From NCBI GenBank assembly GCA_958510875.1, contig OY294068.1, positions 25,834,297 to 25,898,296 on the forward strand: a stretch of 64,000 nucleotides of DNA, given 5' to 3'. The notes beneath the pieces are model-generated. The model searched no databases, was not told the DNA's origin, and saw only the letters and a list, made by a program, of their open reading frames with translations. Origin of the DNA: Endomychus coccineus. Its lineage: Eukaryota > Arthropoda > Insecta > Coleoptera > Endomychidae. Of the stretch, positions 31,601 through 44,634 are shown piece after piece. The position numbers and the translations under genes were made by a program. The first letter of the stretch is position 1, and every line of letters starts with the position of its first letter.

Positions 31601-33731
31601 CTTCAGCGATTATATCGTAAATTTTAATCATTACAATTGATAACAAATGGCACTAATTGACATCGATACCGGTGGTATGATCAAAACGTGAAAAAATACT
31701 GTACTCGGGCCCCGGATTGTTTTTTTTTGATTATCTAATGAGTTCACAAGATGAGGTACTGAATAGTTTGGAGCAATTCATAAATATAAAGGGAAGTCTA
31801 TATGTAATCAAATACTATGAATTGTAAAAAGGATTTGAACAATTTTACAGTTCCAACCTGATAAAAAAAACGATACTTATCCTCTAACTACCAGTTCACC
31901 TTGAACAACTTGCTTCCTCAACCCGCATCTCTGGCTACAAAGGATAACCTTCCTCGACCACGAAGAGCACAAATTCCAGGTTGGAAAAGATATTACAAAA
32001 TAACGAAACTGGTTCTATATCTGATTAAAGTCTAACTAAATCAAAGAGAATGGAAATAAAATATGAAGTTAAGTTAAACCAAGATGAGAGTGAAAATGAG
32101 ATGAATGATTGTGGTGGAACTATCCGCAGGCATCTCGTCCATTAAGAGAATTTCCAAAAATATTTAGTCAATCGAAAACTCTATATCAAACCAAACTTAA
32201 TTATAACAATATTTAAACGACTATAAAGTTGTTGTTGACTAGATTTTTGGATGATACATAAAAATGTCCCAAGTGACAGAAACTATTAGATACGACATAC
32301 CTGGTTCAACGTTCCCACTCACAATGATGAATCGATCTGCCTAAAAATCATCAATCTAGACAGAATGACACCTTCCGTGAATTTATGTAAAATGATAACA
32401 TACCGTGATGACTGTACAGTTGCCGCTATCATAACATAGGCCAGGGCCTCACATATCCGGTCTTATTTATTCAAATTAATTAGGAATTCAAAGAATACTG
32501 AAATTAAACCCTGCAACGGGGCTCACACCGTTACATACTTAGCCGCAATCTCTCAAAAATAATTCAAATCTCCTTTTGTAATTAGCGCCCTAAGCGCTAA
32601 TTCTGTATTTTATACTGATGGCGATTAAATTCAAATTTTGCAGTATTTTTTTATTCAAACGAACATTGAAGTGTAATTTGAATAATCTCCCTTCAATATA
32701 ACACCAGAAGTTAGATAAATGGTTAAATAGTTCCTCGTAAATGTGTCACAACGTGTTTGTATTGATCAAGAATCTACGAAGCTACCCTAATTGAATGGCA
32801 TCCAGGAAATCATATTTGCAAATAAAGCCCTGTATATATGAGATCCACGTAATAATGAGAAACCGCACAGAATTACGGATTGAAAGAACGCTTCTAAATA
32901 AAGAAGCGCACAACCAAATACAATTTCCGCTCCACGGTTTGATTAAATTTATGAAAGATGACAATAGCAGAGACATCTTTAATACGTACACAGGTCACTC
33001 TGATCCGTGCACTGCCGCTGAAAGGACTTTGTATAGACGCATTGGTTGAGGTTCCCAAGACTTAGCGGGATATCTCAGTTCTGAATCCGATGTACACTAA
33101 GGGACAAAAATCGAGGAAACCACCTTTCAGATTTGTTTGAGTTGGACAAATTAGTTATGAGAGGATCAAAACATATTCATCTGTAATTCTGGAATTCGTA
33201 TATCATTTCTGATGTGTGAAATAAATTAAATTATTCCTTTAGAGAGGTGGAAGGAAAGGCAGAAATTAATTTCATTATGGTGTGAAGAGTAGGTAACATG
33301 ATTTGATATTGACAGTTTCAGTAACAAATAATAGTTAATTCTTCACCAAAATCTTCTCCCTAGATGACTTCTTCCCAACATGTACCATCCACTCTTATGA
33401 TTTTCTTCCGGAAGTGAGTTTCTACGAGGGCTCCGAAACAACCCTATGCGATTTACTTCATTCTTCCATTTGACCCGAAAGCTTAATTTCGCATTCTAAT
33501 CCGATGGTTCCAGATCAGCCAAATAGGGTAGATGCGTAAACAATTCACATATCCGTTCAGACAATTTTGGCTTAGAGACATGACCAAGCATGCATCGGTG
33601 CATTGTTATGGTGGAACCTTTATATAGGCCAAGTCGGAATTTACTAAACCATCCGTGCCTTCAATTTCTACACATCTTGTATAATATTGGCCAGTAATGA
33701 TTATTCCCTTCACAATCAAGATAATAAACAT
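28694..33731 (-). CDS. Unrecognised small secreted cysteine-rich protein, 5 predicted exons
   Basis: Read on the minus strand: 33731-33650, 32447-32404, 32340-32301, 29106-29050 and 28971-28694; 501 nt, 166 residues. Exons 2, 3 and 4 end at strong donors (GTATGT, GTATGT, GTAAGA), exons 3 and 4 follow good acceptors, and all phases fit. The joined product starts with a signal-like MFIILIVKGIIITGQ, then YYTRCVEIEGTDG, PGLCYDSGNCTVIT, ADRFIIVSGNV, EPGDCLKCSVQNCKWNYV and a last exon with YVCCKNFPDSDI, GCKTTN and FVLVCP. Cysteines recur about every 5-15 residues, as in disulfide-rich extracellular proteins. I do not recognise the family. Exon 1 (donor GTTTAG), the acceptor of exon 2 (TGTGAG) and the NAGNAG-like acceptor of exon 5 are weak; exons 2-4 are the reliable core. 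The tail after VSPLEPEDPSSQCSHYVEF may be read-through. The long introns hold a hAT MITE and LINE scraps. Confidence 0.45.
29485..30326. mobile_element. 842-bp non-autonomous hAT element
   Basis: The termini TAGCGTTGGGTCGTACGACTC and, inverted, TAGTGATGGGTCGTTCATG belong to the familiar GGGTCGTTCATGAACGACTC hAT type. Flanks CAACCTAC (29477-29484) and TAACCTAC (30327-30334) form an 8-bp duplication with one mismatch. Subterminal ACTCA/GAGTC motifs are dense at both ends. No transposase. Confidence 0.85.
30600..30850 (+). pseudogene. LINE 3' coding remnant
   Basis: GTCTTTCCTTATGCC..AACCTCCAAATTTT and TGCTGGCTCACACGAAGTG parallel the LINE tail at 17930-18040. Too decayed to translate usefully. 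Confidence 0.5.
30900..32290. other. No gene recognised
   Basis: Lies in the long third intron of the predicted cysteine-rich gene. Contains a short TA microsatellite near 31248 and nothing else I can assign. Confidence 0.35.
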
Positions 33732-33744
33732 CGCGCCCCCAAAA

Positions 33745-34490
33745 AAATGCTCGCCTTTACATCTAAATGTTTTCGATCTGGGTGATATCAATCAACTGTC
33801 ATACCGACCAATCAGTATAGTGTCATTCCTGCTTAAAACACTGAAAAGACTAATAGACAGATTCATAACAGAAGAGGTTTTATCAACAAACCCCTTCAAC
33901 GAACGCCAATACGCGTATCAGCCAGGTAAATCAACAGAATTGGCACTGGATGATCTTAACAGGCTACTAACAAAATCGTGCGAAGATAAAGAGATAGTCG
34001 TGGTGACGTTTGTCGACATCGAGGATGCCTTCAACAATGCATCAACAAAGTCCATTACCAAGGCTCTAGACAGAAAAGGGGTTCCTTCCCTCCTGTGTCG
34101 ATGGATAAACGCCAATCTGTAAAAAAGGATTATGATCACAGTCACAGCTACAGCTGGTAGGGGATGCCCGCAAGGAGGAGTGTTATCACCTCTTCTGTGG
34201 GCTATTCTGGTGTATGGTCTATTGAAAAGGCTAGCATTTACTGCTTTGGGTATGCCAACGACCTTGCGAGTATCGCGATAGGCAAATTCGCAGGAACAGT
34301 ATTGGAGCTCACACACAATAAACAAGTGGTGTCAAGAGGAGGAGCTTACCTTTACCAGAAACAAAGTACACTGAGAGGACTAAAGTCGCCAGTTCTGAAT
34401 GGGGTAGAAATTCCAATTGCACAAGAGGCAAAATACTTGAGAATTATTTTTAATCACAAGCTGACATGGAATCAAACCTAGAGAAAACAA
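33745..34490 (+). pseudogene. LINE (R1/Jockey-like) reverse transcriptase, broken
   Basis: One frame carries LSYRPISIVSFLLKTLKRLI, then FNERQYAYQPGKSTELALDD, VTFVDIEDAFNN (first catalytic Asp block) and LCRWINANL. After a stop, another frame gives GRGCPQGGVLSPLLW and, degenerate, the GYADDL block (FGYANDLA), then LNGVEIPIAQEAKYLRIIF and NHKLTW. The order matches RT domains 2a to thumb. Both ORF ends are missing. Closest in feel to the R1 or LOA groups. Confidence 0.85.
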
Positions 34491-34719
34491 TCCAACAGAG
34501 CACGATAACCCTTAATCTATACAGAAGAATGTGTGTAGTAATAGTTGAGCAATTTAATTAAAATTTTCACAGAAGAGACACATCAACGTGACTAGTAAAT
34601 GATTAGATGTTGAAGTGAAAAAAAACATAAATAAGAAAGTTATTCAATAATGAGTGACCCCACCGCGATTACTTATGCACTCATTTACTCGATGAGGTAC
34701 AGTTTGAACAAGATGATCA

Positions 34720-35660
34720 ATGTCGCCTTCAGAGTAGAGTAGAGTAGAGTACTTTATTTGGTGCTAATATAATATGAGCATTATTTGCACAGTACAGGTA
34801 TCCCATCTCACGCGTTACGGATACGAAGTCGAAGATCATCTAAATTGTGAGGGGGGTAGCGTAAACTACTCTGTCTTGTACCGATTATATCCCAGACATG
34901 TTCAATCGGCGAGAGATCTGGTGAACCACATCAGCATCTTCTAAATACTGCGTTCTAACCCTTGCCGTATGAGGGAGGGCATTATCCTGTTGCAAAATTG
35001 GATTAATTAACCCCCAAAGATATGGCACTGCAACAGGTTCCAACACGTAGGTTATATAATTGGCTGCATTTAAATTGTCCCGGACGAAAACTAGACCATT
35101 ACTCCTAATGTAAGGGCAGTATGACGTTCTACAGCAAATTGCAGATTTCTTCTTTCCCCACGTAAACGCATCACCGTACTTCGCCCATCATGGGAGCATA
35201 AACAAAACCGCGACTCGTCACTGAAGAACACATGATGCCATTCCTGCACCTAGTTCACTAGCTCATTGCACCACCCCAGCCTACGGGCGCAATGACGTGG
35301 AGTTAAAGGAAGATATAAAAATGGTCTGTAAGAACGGAGCTCAAAAGACATTATCCGTCGATAGACGGACGCGATTCAGACTCTTTGTCCTAAAGCTTCC
35401 ATCCAGTCATTTCTTACGGCTCGTGTAGTGGAAAACCTGTCTCTTAGGGCCAATGTTCTTAGGTGGCGTTCTTCACGATCTGTAGGCCTCCTAGGACGTC
35501 CGGATTGGTGGCGACGCTCATTAAGGCCTTCTTCAGACCATCTTGACCAACATCTTAACACTGTTGTAACGTTACGACGCACACGGATGGCAATTTCCAG
35601 AAATGAAAATCCACCCTCCCTCATACCAATAATCCGGCCAGGGGTTCAAACTCACTAAAC
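34720..35660 (-). pseudogene. Tc1-like transposase, degenerate
   Basis: The N-terminal helix-turn-helix is intact at 35624-35376 (MREGGFSFLEIAIRVRRNVT, SGRPRRPTDREERHL). Further on come a VFFSDESRF-type catalytic block, GVMVW and a degenerate DNA.PH block, separated by stops. A short GTAGA tandem run lies at the downstream end (34736-34756). Confidence 0.8.
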
Positions 35661-35664
35661 TAAC

Positions 35665-38600
35665 GATAATTTTGACGTTGCCAAACTCTACGTATTGTGA
35701 ATAATGTTTATGACAAAAATGTGAAAGTAGAACTATGTAAAATGTTCATTTTTACGATAAGAGCTTGAAAAGATCCCTCTTGTTCACTTAAAAAAAACAT
35801 AACAACAACTGGGATAACGTTGGAGTTTTTTGTTGAAACTTTTATCATTTCTTGATTATATTGAAGTACTCCTTCTGTGAAAATTTCAGACATATTGCTC
35901 AACAAACAGTAGGTGTTGCGTTTTTGATTCAAATCAGTAATATATATTACATATTGCTCAAATTTAACTGTATAATTTGAAATTACTTAGACTAATAAAT
36001 ATTCTTTTCTATTCTATATGTGGAAACATTCAATCATATAGGTAAAAATGACAAACATAAGAACACCCTTTTCCACTATAGATTTGAAAAACTTTATGCA
36101 CATTTCCTCAGCTATGATTATGCTACAGAGGAAAAGGATGTTGTGATTTCACTATTTGTGAAACATTATCACACCAAATTATATTAAACTCATTAGAAAA
36201 AAGTATTTTGGCGACGCCCTCTAACAGCTAAACGGTGCAATTCTCCACGAAGACAATTTATCTTGAATCGACTTATTTTAGACTGGAAGTACAGGAACCC
36301 GAGCTAGTTCTATGTGAAGAGTACAAGGGAAACAGTTTTATTTCGGAGGAAGTGAAAACATTCATCTTAATGCAGGGACAGGATGCAATGGATGGTATTC
36401 AACAAGTACTAAAGATTGGGGTATCCTGTCAAAGGCATTTCGACCGATTCGGCTCCTGTGCGTTATTAGATTCATTGTGCGAGTCTATCTTTTGAACACA
36501 TCAGGAATTAGATCGGGGGAGTTTCGATTTTCTTTTATATCTTATTCGTAAGCTTATTTAACGCGATTTTCTTCTCATAGTAACTGGGATAGTCTGTCAG
36601 ATAACTATCTAAAAAACGATAAGCGAACGACGATACAAAAAATAAAATATCGATATTTGCATGATGGGAATTCCACAAATCTCCTTGACGGAACTAATTG
36701 ACACAGAAATGTCGAACACTCTTTCTTTGTGTGAATATTTTGTTTCCTTGACCGAAATAAGTAAAATTCAATGTCAAGGGCTTCAGTAATGATACATTTC
36801 ACTGTTAGATATTCCAATTTGAATGGTCTTATAATGTAAGGAAATAAAACACAATTATTTTATTACATATCACTACCCTATAACATAGTGTAATAAGGGT
36901 CTAGTCTATTACATTTTTAGAAGATTAAAATTTCATTTAAAATTAAAATATCTGAAAATAAAGAACATCTAGGGGCTGTTTTCTGTTTCTCTTGGCCATG
37001 GTTACGAATTAAGAACTTGTCTATATTTTAAACTTAAATGCTACTATTTTCATATCACTTTTATTTGTAACTTACGCCATATTCAAACGGTATTCAAATA
37101 GAAGTTATAAATAAAAGTGGTAAGTATTAGCATAGTAGTGTTTAATTTTAAAATACGGATAAAACTTTGTAACACATAGTAAAGGGTGAAACGATAGAAT
37201 TTTTAAAGATCTTGTTTTTTGTTTTGATCTTGTACTTTTTTTTGTAACTACGATAATCTTTTTCCACATATTAATATTTTACAGACATTTTTGGTATCAT
37301 CACTGTTTGCCCGATGTTCTACGAATATTAACATTATAGGTTTTAATCAAGAGCATTCAAAATATTTAAAAAATACGTATTTTAATGAAAATTTATGTAC
37401 TTTAGAAAACATTTCTACATTCTTATATTCTCAAATAGTAAAATGAAAATACAAACAAATAAATTCAAGATTGTAGGTACCAAGACCAAAATTCATCAAG
37501 ATTGAGCTTTAATCTTGATTCTGAACTTGTCCTTGAAAACTTATATTTAGTTTTGACTTTTATTTTGTCTAACCAAAACAAGACAAAATACAAGATAAAG
37601 ACAATTGCTTATTTCTTTCCATCACTAATTAAAACGTTATGCATTCATAGAAAGATTATATTTGAGAAAATATATATACGTATTTTTTCAATCTATTTTA
37701 TTATTAACTAGTTCTTACACTTGGGCTCCGTTCATTTCATTGGCTCCTGTAATTGTCTTCAGTTTTGCTGCTGAGCTTATTATCAATGAACCTAAGTAAG
37801 ATTATATCCTGTTCACGATAAGAAAGAAATGACGTGATAGTTAGTAATTTAGTGCAACCAATTCAATTGAACAATTTCCCTAAATAAGTGACCTATTTCA
37901 TTCTACTAGTTGGCAACATTTATCAAGGCTACCGGATGAATCACTCGATTTGTTAATTGATACATTTAACTTATTTAACTTATAAATGAATAAAAGTACT
38001 ATATTTTAATTCTTTACTTTCCAATTTATATTTGCCCAATCTTTTTAAGAAATTTTTAATAATTTTAACAAATATATTTCAATTATAACAAAACAATGTG
38101 ATATATATTTTATTAATACCAAAAGGCCATATCTTTATATTACTGCCGTTATAAACAGAGTTGCCGCAGCTAGCTTTATACATGAGTGTTAAAATTCAAT
38201 AAAATCTTTGGTAAAGGAAGCAGAGGTGAAGCAATTGGAAGTAAAATATAAAAGGCCGTCGGGCGAAAGTGATTGTAAATGTAGAAGATTTTGAAATAAG
38301 TGTAGAATAGTTGTTTGATCTGAATTTAAATTTTTTTTCAAATAACGCCATCTTTGGCCAAAAGTACGAACTTTGGCAACCCGAAAATTTTTCACCACTT
38401 TTGTATTGATTTTTTATAACGTTAATACGTTGTTCAAGAGTTATATTGATCCATTTTCGTCTACCGCGTTTGTTTTGACTATTGAAATGACTAAGAGCGA
38501 TATCTTCAACACATGCGAAATAGCGGGAAATTTGTGATGAATGGTCTCATGTGAACACCTGCTATATATGTAATTGCAAGGAGTGTGAATATTGCAAATT

Positions 38601-39780
38601 TCGTAAAAATTATTTACAATTAGCAACCAAGATTGGCTTATCATGTGCTCAATATACAAAAGTAAAAATTTTCAAGCCGGTTGGTGTTGCAATGTAAATT
38701 TGTTCAAACGACACATAATAATATAACTTTTATTTATTGAGACTTCTGTATAAACAAACATTTCAATATGCATAATGTTCTCTGTATGCAAATTAAGATC
38801 TTAATGTCGAGGCCAGGCGAAATATTTTGAAGTCAAAATATGCCAATAGCTATGAAACTATCGAATATTTGTAATTGTTCATTAAATACCAGCTTTGACA
38901 ATTAAGTCCTGCATTTGCAGGGCGTTTACGCATTGATTAACTTGGGGAATTTCATAACGACACCTATTACGCTGTTAATCATTACGCTGATACATATTTG
39001 AAGTCCTTTTATACCCTGATAGTCTTGCACAATTCTCTCTTAATTGTAGAATATCGTATTGAAGTGTACAAACAGATATTCTAACCAAAATAATTAGGAA
39101 TTTCGGCAATGATAACATTTCTGATTCTTACAATTTCATTCCGTACTTAGATTTATTTCGCTTTACGCCCTCATAAGGATCCGTCGTTTTGGCGAAGACA
39201 ATTTGAAATTTAATATGGCAAATTTTGAAGCTGGCATGAAAAGGTTAACTTATTCGTAGCGACTCCTCAGAAATGGCAAGGGCTCTCCAGCAATCATAAA
39301 ATCTCCAATCCGACTCTGATATATTTATTTATAAATATCAATATCTGTTTACGTAGTGCCTAAATTGGAAGTGTAGTTTTACTACCATGTAGGTTGGGTC
39401 TGCCATTACATTTCATATATTTGATCAGAAATGCAATAAATACCACGATCCATCTTCATTCTTCTGTTGGCTAGTAGGTAGTAGCCAACGAGGTCTATAG
39501 ACCTCGTCGGTAGTAGCTCCTTGGTTTTTCTAACACATTACGAATGTTCTACAGAGGAAGCTAAATGACGCTATGATTTTATACCACAGACCACTGTTAT
39601 ACGCAATTACGCCGCGAGCTCTGCACCACCTAGCGTACAAAACAAAACTATATATACCGTTGATACTATCGGAATCAATTCGATTTGAATTGATTCCGAT
39701 AGGGATGTCGTCACACTCCCCACTCACTGTCATAAGAATTTCAACAAATTCGAAAGCTCTTAGACCTTTATAGAACTAGT
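35665..39780. other. Long stretch without a supported gene
   Basis: Very AT-rich, with open frames no longer than 86 codons and no recognisable domain. The frame at 36235-36495 (YKGNSFISEEVKTF, QGQDAMDGIQQVLKIG) has protein-like composition and follows a possible acceptor (TTATTTTAG at about 36280), but has no ATG and no assignable family. A 15-bp-arm hairpin (TATCGGAATCAATTC) lies at 39667-39702. Confidence 0.4.
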
Positions 39781-39799
39781 AAATAAGGGTTGGAATCTT

Positions 39800-39990
39800 T
39801 TACTTATAACGTTATGGAAATAAAACCACTAATTTACACTAAATATACAATGTTTGTATTATCCACTATGGATGATGACACTGTGTGTTGAAACACAAGT
39901 AACCAATAGTGGATAATAAAAATATTCATTGTATATTTAATGTAAATTAGATGTTTTATATCCATAACTTTATAAGTTAAAATGAATTTA
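39800..39990. repeat. Foldback carrying a degenerate hammerhead-like core
   Basis: Inverted arms (TTTTACTTATAACGTTATGG, AATTTACACTAAATATACAAT, TTATCCACTAT and their inverses) surround a core: stem I CCACTATGG paired with CCAATAGTGG, ATGATGA, stem II CAC-TGT-GTG, TTGAAAC and GTA before the closing strand. The CTGATGA block has A for C, so activity is unlikely. Probably a PLE terminus remnant; a PLE endonuclease piece lies 2 kb away. Confidence 0.55.
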
Positions 39991-41069
39991 CACATTCTTA
40001 ATGCCGAAACTATTCAATAATATCATTTTTATTTCAATTCCTCTCTTATAAGAAATTGTTAAGAAATTCCAATGGAACATATATAGTTTTGCTCCAATAA
40101 TTTTCAAACAAAAAATTAAATATAAATTATAAAGTAAAACTTAACAATGTTTATGAATTTATGAACAAATTAAGTTATTTAGCTCCAAGATTACAATAAA
40201 TTACATTAAATAAATATCTACTTAGAGTTACGTACAAATCAATGTATATTTTGCTATATCATATTATGTTCCTCGCGTACATGGAAATAAAGACCAATTT
40301 GCTAAAGGTTTAATTTATGTATATGTATTGAATCTACGGCAGTGGAAGGTGAGGTTGGAACACTATCGGAGTCAATTACGTTCACAGCATCATTTGGAGT
40401 AATCGGATACCGTCGAGCGTACTAGGTTCGTAACTTATCGACTGTCAAAAAAGATATTTCTCAAGTGAAAATAAACGAATAAATATCGACCTAGTTACGA
40501 AATGTAATATACAGGTGCGTCAGAAGTAAATGTAAAAAATGTAACCCTACATTCTTCTCGAAAAACAAAGTTTTTATTCATATACATTTTTGTTCTAACA
40601 TACGTCCTTACAAAGATACAGGGTGCTGTTTTTTTCATATCTTCCAAATGGATGGTGGCATTGTTTTGAAATTGGGTCTAATGAATATTATATTACTATT
40701 AATAGCTATTACCCAATGTAGAGCCGGCAAAATATGAAAAGCCAGTGGCGTGGAATCCTCAATATGATAAACCTTTTTTTAAATATGTTTCGCCACTGAC
40801 TAATATTAAAACTAAATAATTTTTTTAGAGTGAGATATATTTTACTACAAAATTATGTATTCTTACATAATTTCATTAAACAGCTTCCTTTTGAAATAAA
40901 TAAGCTTTCAACGATAAAAGTAGTGACTAGAGTCCACAGCTATGTGTAAAACTTTCAACGGAAAAATGTTTTTTGTCGAAACAAATCTATTAATTACATA
41001 AATCTTAGTACTGAAATGATCTTAAAATTAAAAAAACAATACAGAAAATATACACAATTTAAAGAATTA

Positions 41070-41760
41070 TAGCAAAAGTGCCCAGATCCAGCCGCAATGC
41101 AGGCTTGATACCGTCGTATTAGCTATGTATATACATGGCGCATATTTAGGTTACCACGAATTTCATATGCAGCCATTATAATTCGTTCTTCCAACTAGTG
41201 TTAATTATTTCGCTGTAAATCCATTGCTTTAAGTTTGAACATCCCTATAATAGAAAATCTAGCGGATTTAAGTAGGGACTTCTTAAAGGCCGCCTCACAG
41301 GATGAAACGGACTAATTCATCTTTTATGAAAATTATTATTCAGCCACTCTGTCGCAAATCTGCCATCGTGAGGAGGTGCATCATCTTGTTGGAAGTACAT
41401 TTGTTGTCTAATATTCAACGGAATGTTTTCTAATAGGTCATGTTTTTTAGGAAATTCCCTGTAATTAGTCCCGTTGATGCGACTATTAAGTTCTTGAAAC
41501 TCCAATAAATGGCCATAGAATATTCCTCCCACAAATATTCATCGAAAATCGGTGCTGGCATCTTCTACTTCTCTCAACATGTGGGTTTTTCAATGAATAA
41601 TGATGCAAGTAATGCCATCTCTCTCCAAAAAATGGTTTTTGTGATGGGAATGCCTGACAGCCGTGAGTTAGCGACTTTTTGTACAGTAAAATCACCCATT
41701 TAAAAATACATGGACATAAAAAGACGTTAATGAATTTCGAAACAATTTTTTACTAGATTT
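41070..41760 (-). pseudogene. Tc1/mariner-superfamily transposase fragment
   Basis: The minus strand gives NIRQQMYFQQDDAPPHDGRF (the second-Asp FQQDGAPPH block) and, near the end, RYQACIAAGSGHF (the CIEA.GGHF C-terminus). Same family as the piece at 49936-50175. Several stops; first Asp and N-terminus absent. Confidence 0.75.
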
Positions 41761-42009
41761 AACAAATAATGACTTTTAATGACAGCAGCAGCTCTGATTT
41801 GTTGGGTATTTAATCCAATTAGTGAATTAGTGAAAATACATACTTATATGCATATTTCCGTAAAAAGTTGATTTATTCCAAAGGGGAGCTATTGACTGAA
41901 ATTATTTTAGAATAATGGCTTAATCTTTGTGAATAAAAAATTGAATATAATCAAGGTTATAACCATTAACAATGGTTTTCCACCTCAATTAACTTACTCA
42001 AGTATCTAT

Positions 42010-42415
42010 CCTTTTACAGAAAATCCTGATTTCTCTCACATATTTTGGTACCGTAAGTGAAAAAATTGAAGACATTTTATCGAAACATAATCTAAAAGTT
42101 AGCTTCAAACCTCAAAATAAATTGTCCCATTTTTTGTTCAATGCTAAGTTTAATAAACTTGGATTATATAAATTAACCTGTTCAGAGTGTGATAACTTTT
42201 ATATCGGTAGGTCTACTCGTACATTTTCGATCTTTTAGACTTAATAAAACAGATCCATCTTTCTCTAACCATATTTTAGAAACAGGGCACAATTTTTCAA
42301 ATTTAGATGGAGTTAAAATTGCACATAACCATAAGAGAGGTTTCAAATTGAACACACAATCAATAGAATTTTCAAAGGTATTAAAAATAATGACAATATA
42401 ATTTTAAACGATTAA
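42010..42415 (+). pseudogene. Penelope-like GIY-YIG endonuclease fragment
   Basis: VSEKIEDILSKHNLKVSFKP, then GLYKLTCSECDNFYIGRSTR is the GIY-YIG core of a PLE. A frameshift follows, then SNHILETGHNFSNLDGVKI and the tail. No reverse transcriptase adjoins. Confidence 0.85.
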
Positions 42416-42550
42416 TTAGTTGTGTACTACAGTATTCTGTTTGATGTCTTGATAACTTTAAATTTTCCATAATCTTCTTGTGTCTTCCTAGTATACCTCC
42501 GCATTAAAATTTTCTCATCACAATCCTACCAAATACTGAGTGCATCCAAG

Positions 42551-43600
42551 TCATGCTGCAGTGAGAAACAACATACAGAATGCTACCGAGTCAAGTTGTA
42601 AATCGTCTGCGCAAAGAAGAAAATAACAGACAAATAAAGAAGAAATGTCATTGATAAATAAATTGAATAAGAGTGGTCCAAGTAATTGAAGTACATCTGA
42701 GGAGGTATGAAGTGAATACGAATTAAAACCTCTATACTCTACATATTGATATCTATCACTTAGGTAAGAATTCCAAAATTCAATCAAATGTTTTGAAAAT
42801 CCATTGTGATCCATTTTATCAAATGCCTTAGCAAAAATAAGGTAGATGCAATCAACCTGGCCACCCTCCTCAATAACATCAGCCAAGTATTGTCTGTAGC
42901 AACCTAAGTTAGTAACAGTTGATCTGCCAGGCATGAACCCATGCTGCTCTGGGGATATCTGCAGTTTTACATGATTGAAAGTAGCATCATATAAGATATA
43001 TTCAAATATTTTTCAGAAATTATTGATGATGGCAATTGGGCAATAATTAGTAACCCCATGTCTATTACCTTTTTTAAAAACCGGTACTAATTTAGAAACT
43101 TTCCAACGATCCGAAGAAGTATATATAAATGCCAGTGGAACTGTGAATATATTGATGCAATCTTTGACGAAAAAAGCAGGAATTTGATCTGGACCCTTCG
43201 TGTAACTTGCTTCAAGTCTTTTAGTAACTTGAATCACTTCAGAGGGACTAACAATTGAAAGAGATAGAATATTATTATTGAAGTTTTTAAAGTTATCCGA
43301 AGGTTTCTTATTAGTTGAATTAGAGTTAATATAGACACTTTGGAAGTACTTTGCAAAGACGTTAACAATATCATGAGGACTAGAATAGCTAAAATTATGG
43401 AATTGAACGTGTTCAGAAATAGCTTTTAATTTTGGTGTGAAAAAATGAGCAGAAAGATTTGCAATTACATTTTTGTTATTTTCTATTTTTGATATATAGA
43501 GCCTAAATGAACAGGAAATATCGATTTTGATTACCGATCTTAAAGTCTTAAATTTGGAACAAACATAATTTTATGGTATTTGCCGCAGCAGTATTTCGTC
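42551..43600 (-). pseudogene. LINE reverse transcriptase, broken
   Basis: Minus-strand blocks in order: SEVIQVTKRLEASYTKGPDQ, IPAFFVKDC, WKVSKLVPVFKKGNRHGVTN, YCPIAIINNF, then MPGRSTVTNL, VDCIYLIFAKAFDKMDHNGF (first Asp), LLGPLLFNLFINDISS and LCADDLQL (the FADD box with Cys for Phe). Jockey/CR1-type order, interrupted by a frameshift. The right end may include decayed N-terminal sequence. Confidence 0.85.
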
Positions 43601-44630
43601 CCAGTAAAAATGACACTTGAACCATTTTCAAATTGATTCTCTTCTAGCCTATTAAGGACGCTATTGTGAAGCAAAATTGGTAAAATTGGATATGAATTGA
43701 ATTTTTATATAAGAGGTGTGAAAAGTGACGAGAATCTTCTTATTCGACGAGATTCTATTCATATGGGAGTTACTCTATCAGCTTGAAAGGAAATACTGAT
43801 AATGTCTTTCACGCAATGCTTTCAACTTTACTACATTCTTTTGATATTCAATTCAACTCCTATTTTGCAATAATAAGAGGATATGGATGTGCACGTTTAT
43901 ATAAAAATTAGAAATAGTTTCACCAAGCTTCGTTTCTGTTCAGAAATCTGTGTGTTTACTTACAGTCGAGTAAATGAACGTTATACCACGAATATTTTTA
44001 TACAGGCTACGAAACTTGGTAGGTAGGCTCAGATGTTTTTTCAAGGTGAGGTTTAAACTTCCTGCCATTCAAGGGACGAAAACGTGCCCACCATAAAAAA
44101 ATTAAAAAACGATGAAAAGTGCACCTTTTATTATTCTTGTCCTTTTTTTAAAAAAACGCACCCGCTTCGAGGGAAAGGACTTTAAAAAATGGCCCTCAAA
44201 CCTAAATTGGCCAATAATGAAATAATTGTAAATTTTATAATTGGAAGTAGTTTGTTGTAAAAGAATGAAAAAAAGGAAAAGCGCCCTTTTTTTCCAAGGG
44301 GTGAAAAAGTATTGAGAGGTATTTTAATTTGAGCGTGTAGATTGACCCCAAATAGGCGAATAAACATATTTTTATTATTAAATATATTTCCAAAAACGCA
44401 TTGTTTCCGAGGTGGCAGTGAAAGAAAATTTAAATGTGAAAAATGACGATAAATCGCGCCGTATTGAAACACGGTATTTTTTTTTGCGTAATGAAGGGGA
44501 AATCCTTCATAGATGCCTCGGGGCCCTTGCCCCCGGGTGTGCCGGATTCTTACCGACTAAAACTCCTTCCCCCTCCTCAGAGGGAGCTCCAGTGCACTGT
44601 GGTTATTAATGTCTTATTGCACCCTCACAT
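43600..44630. other. No gene recognised
   Basis: Unassigned; contains homopolymer-rich stretches near 44090-44290 that look like an old non-coding repeat. Confidence 0.3.
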
Positions 44631-44634
44631 ATTG

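Noticed and set aside
32795..33049. 84-codon plus-strand frame (begins at a non-ATG codon) as a gene
   Set aside because: No ATG start, no splice context and no recognised domain; it lies opposite an intron of the predicted cysteine-rich gene.
36235..36495. 86-codon frame with protein-like composition as an exon
   Set aside because: It starts at GTG, and no partner exon with matching phase was found nearby.
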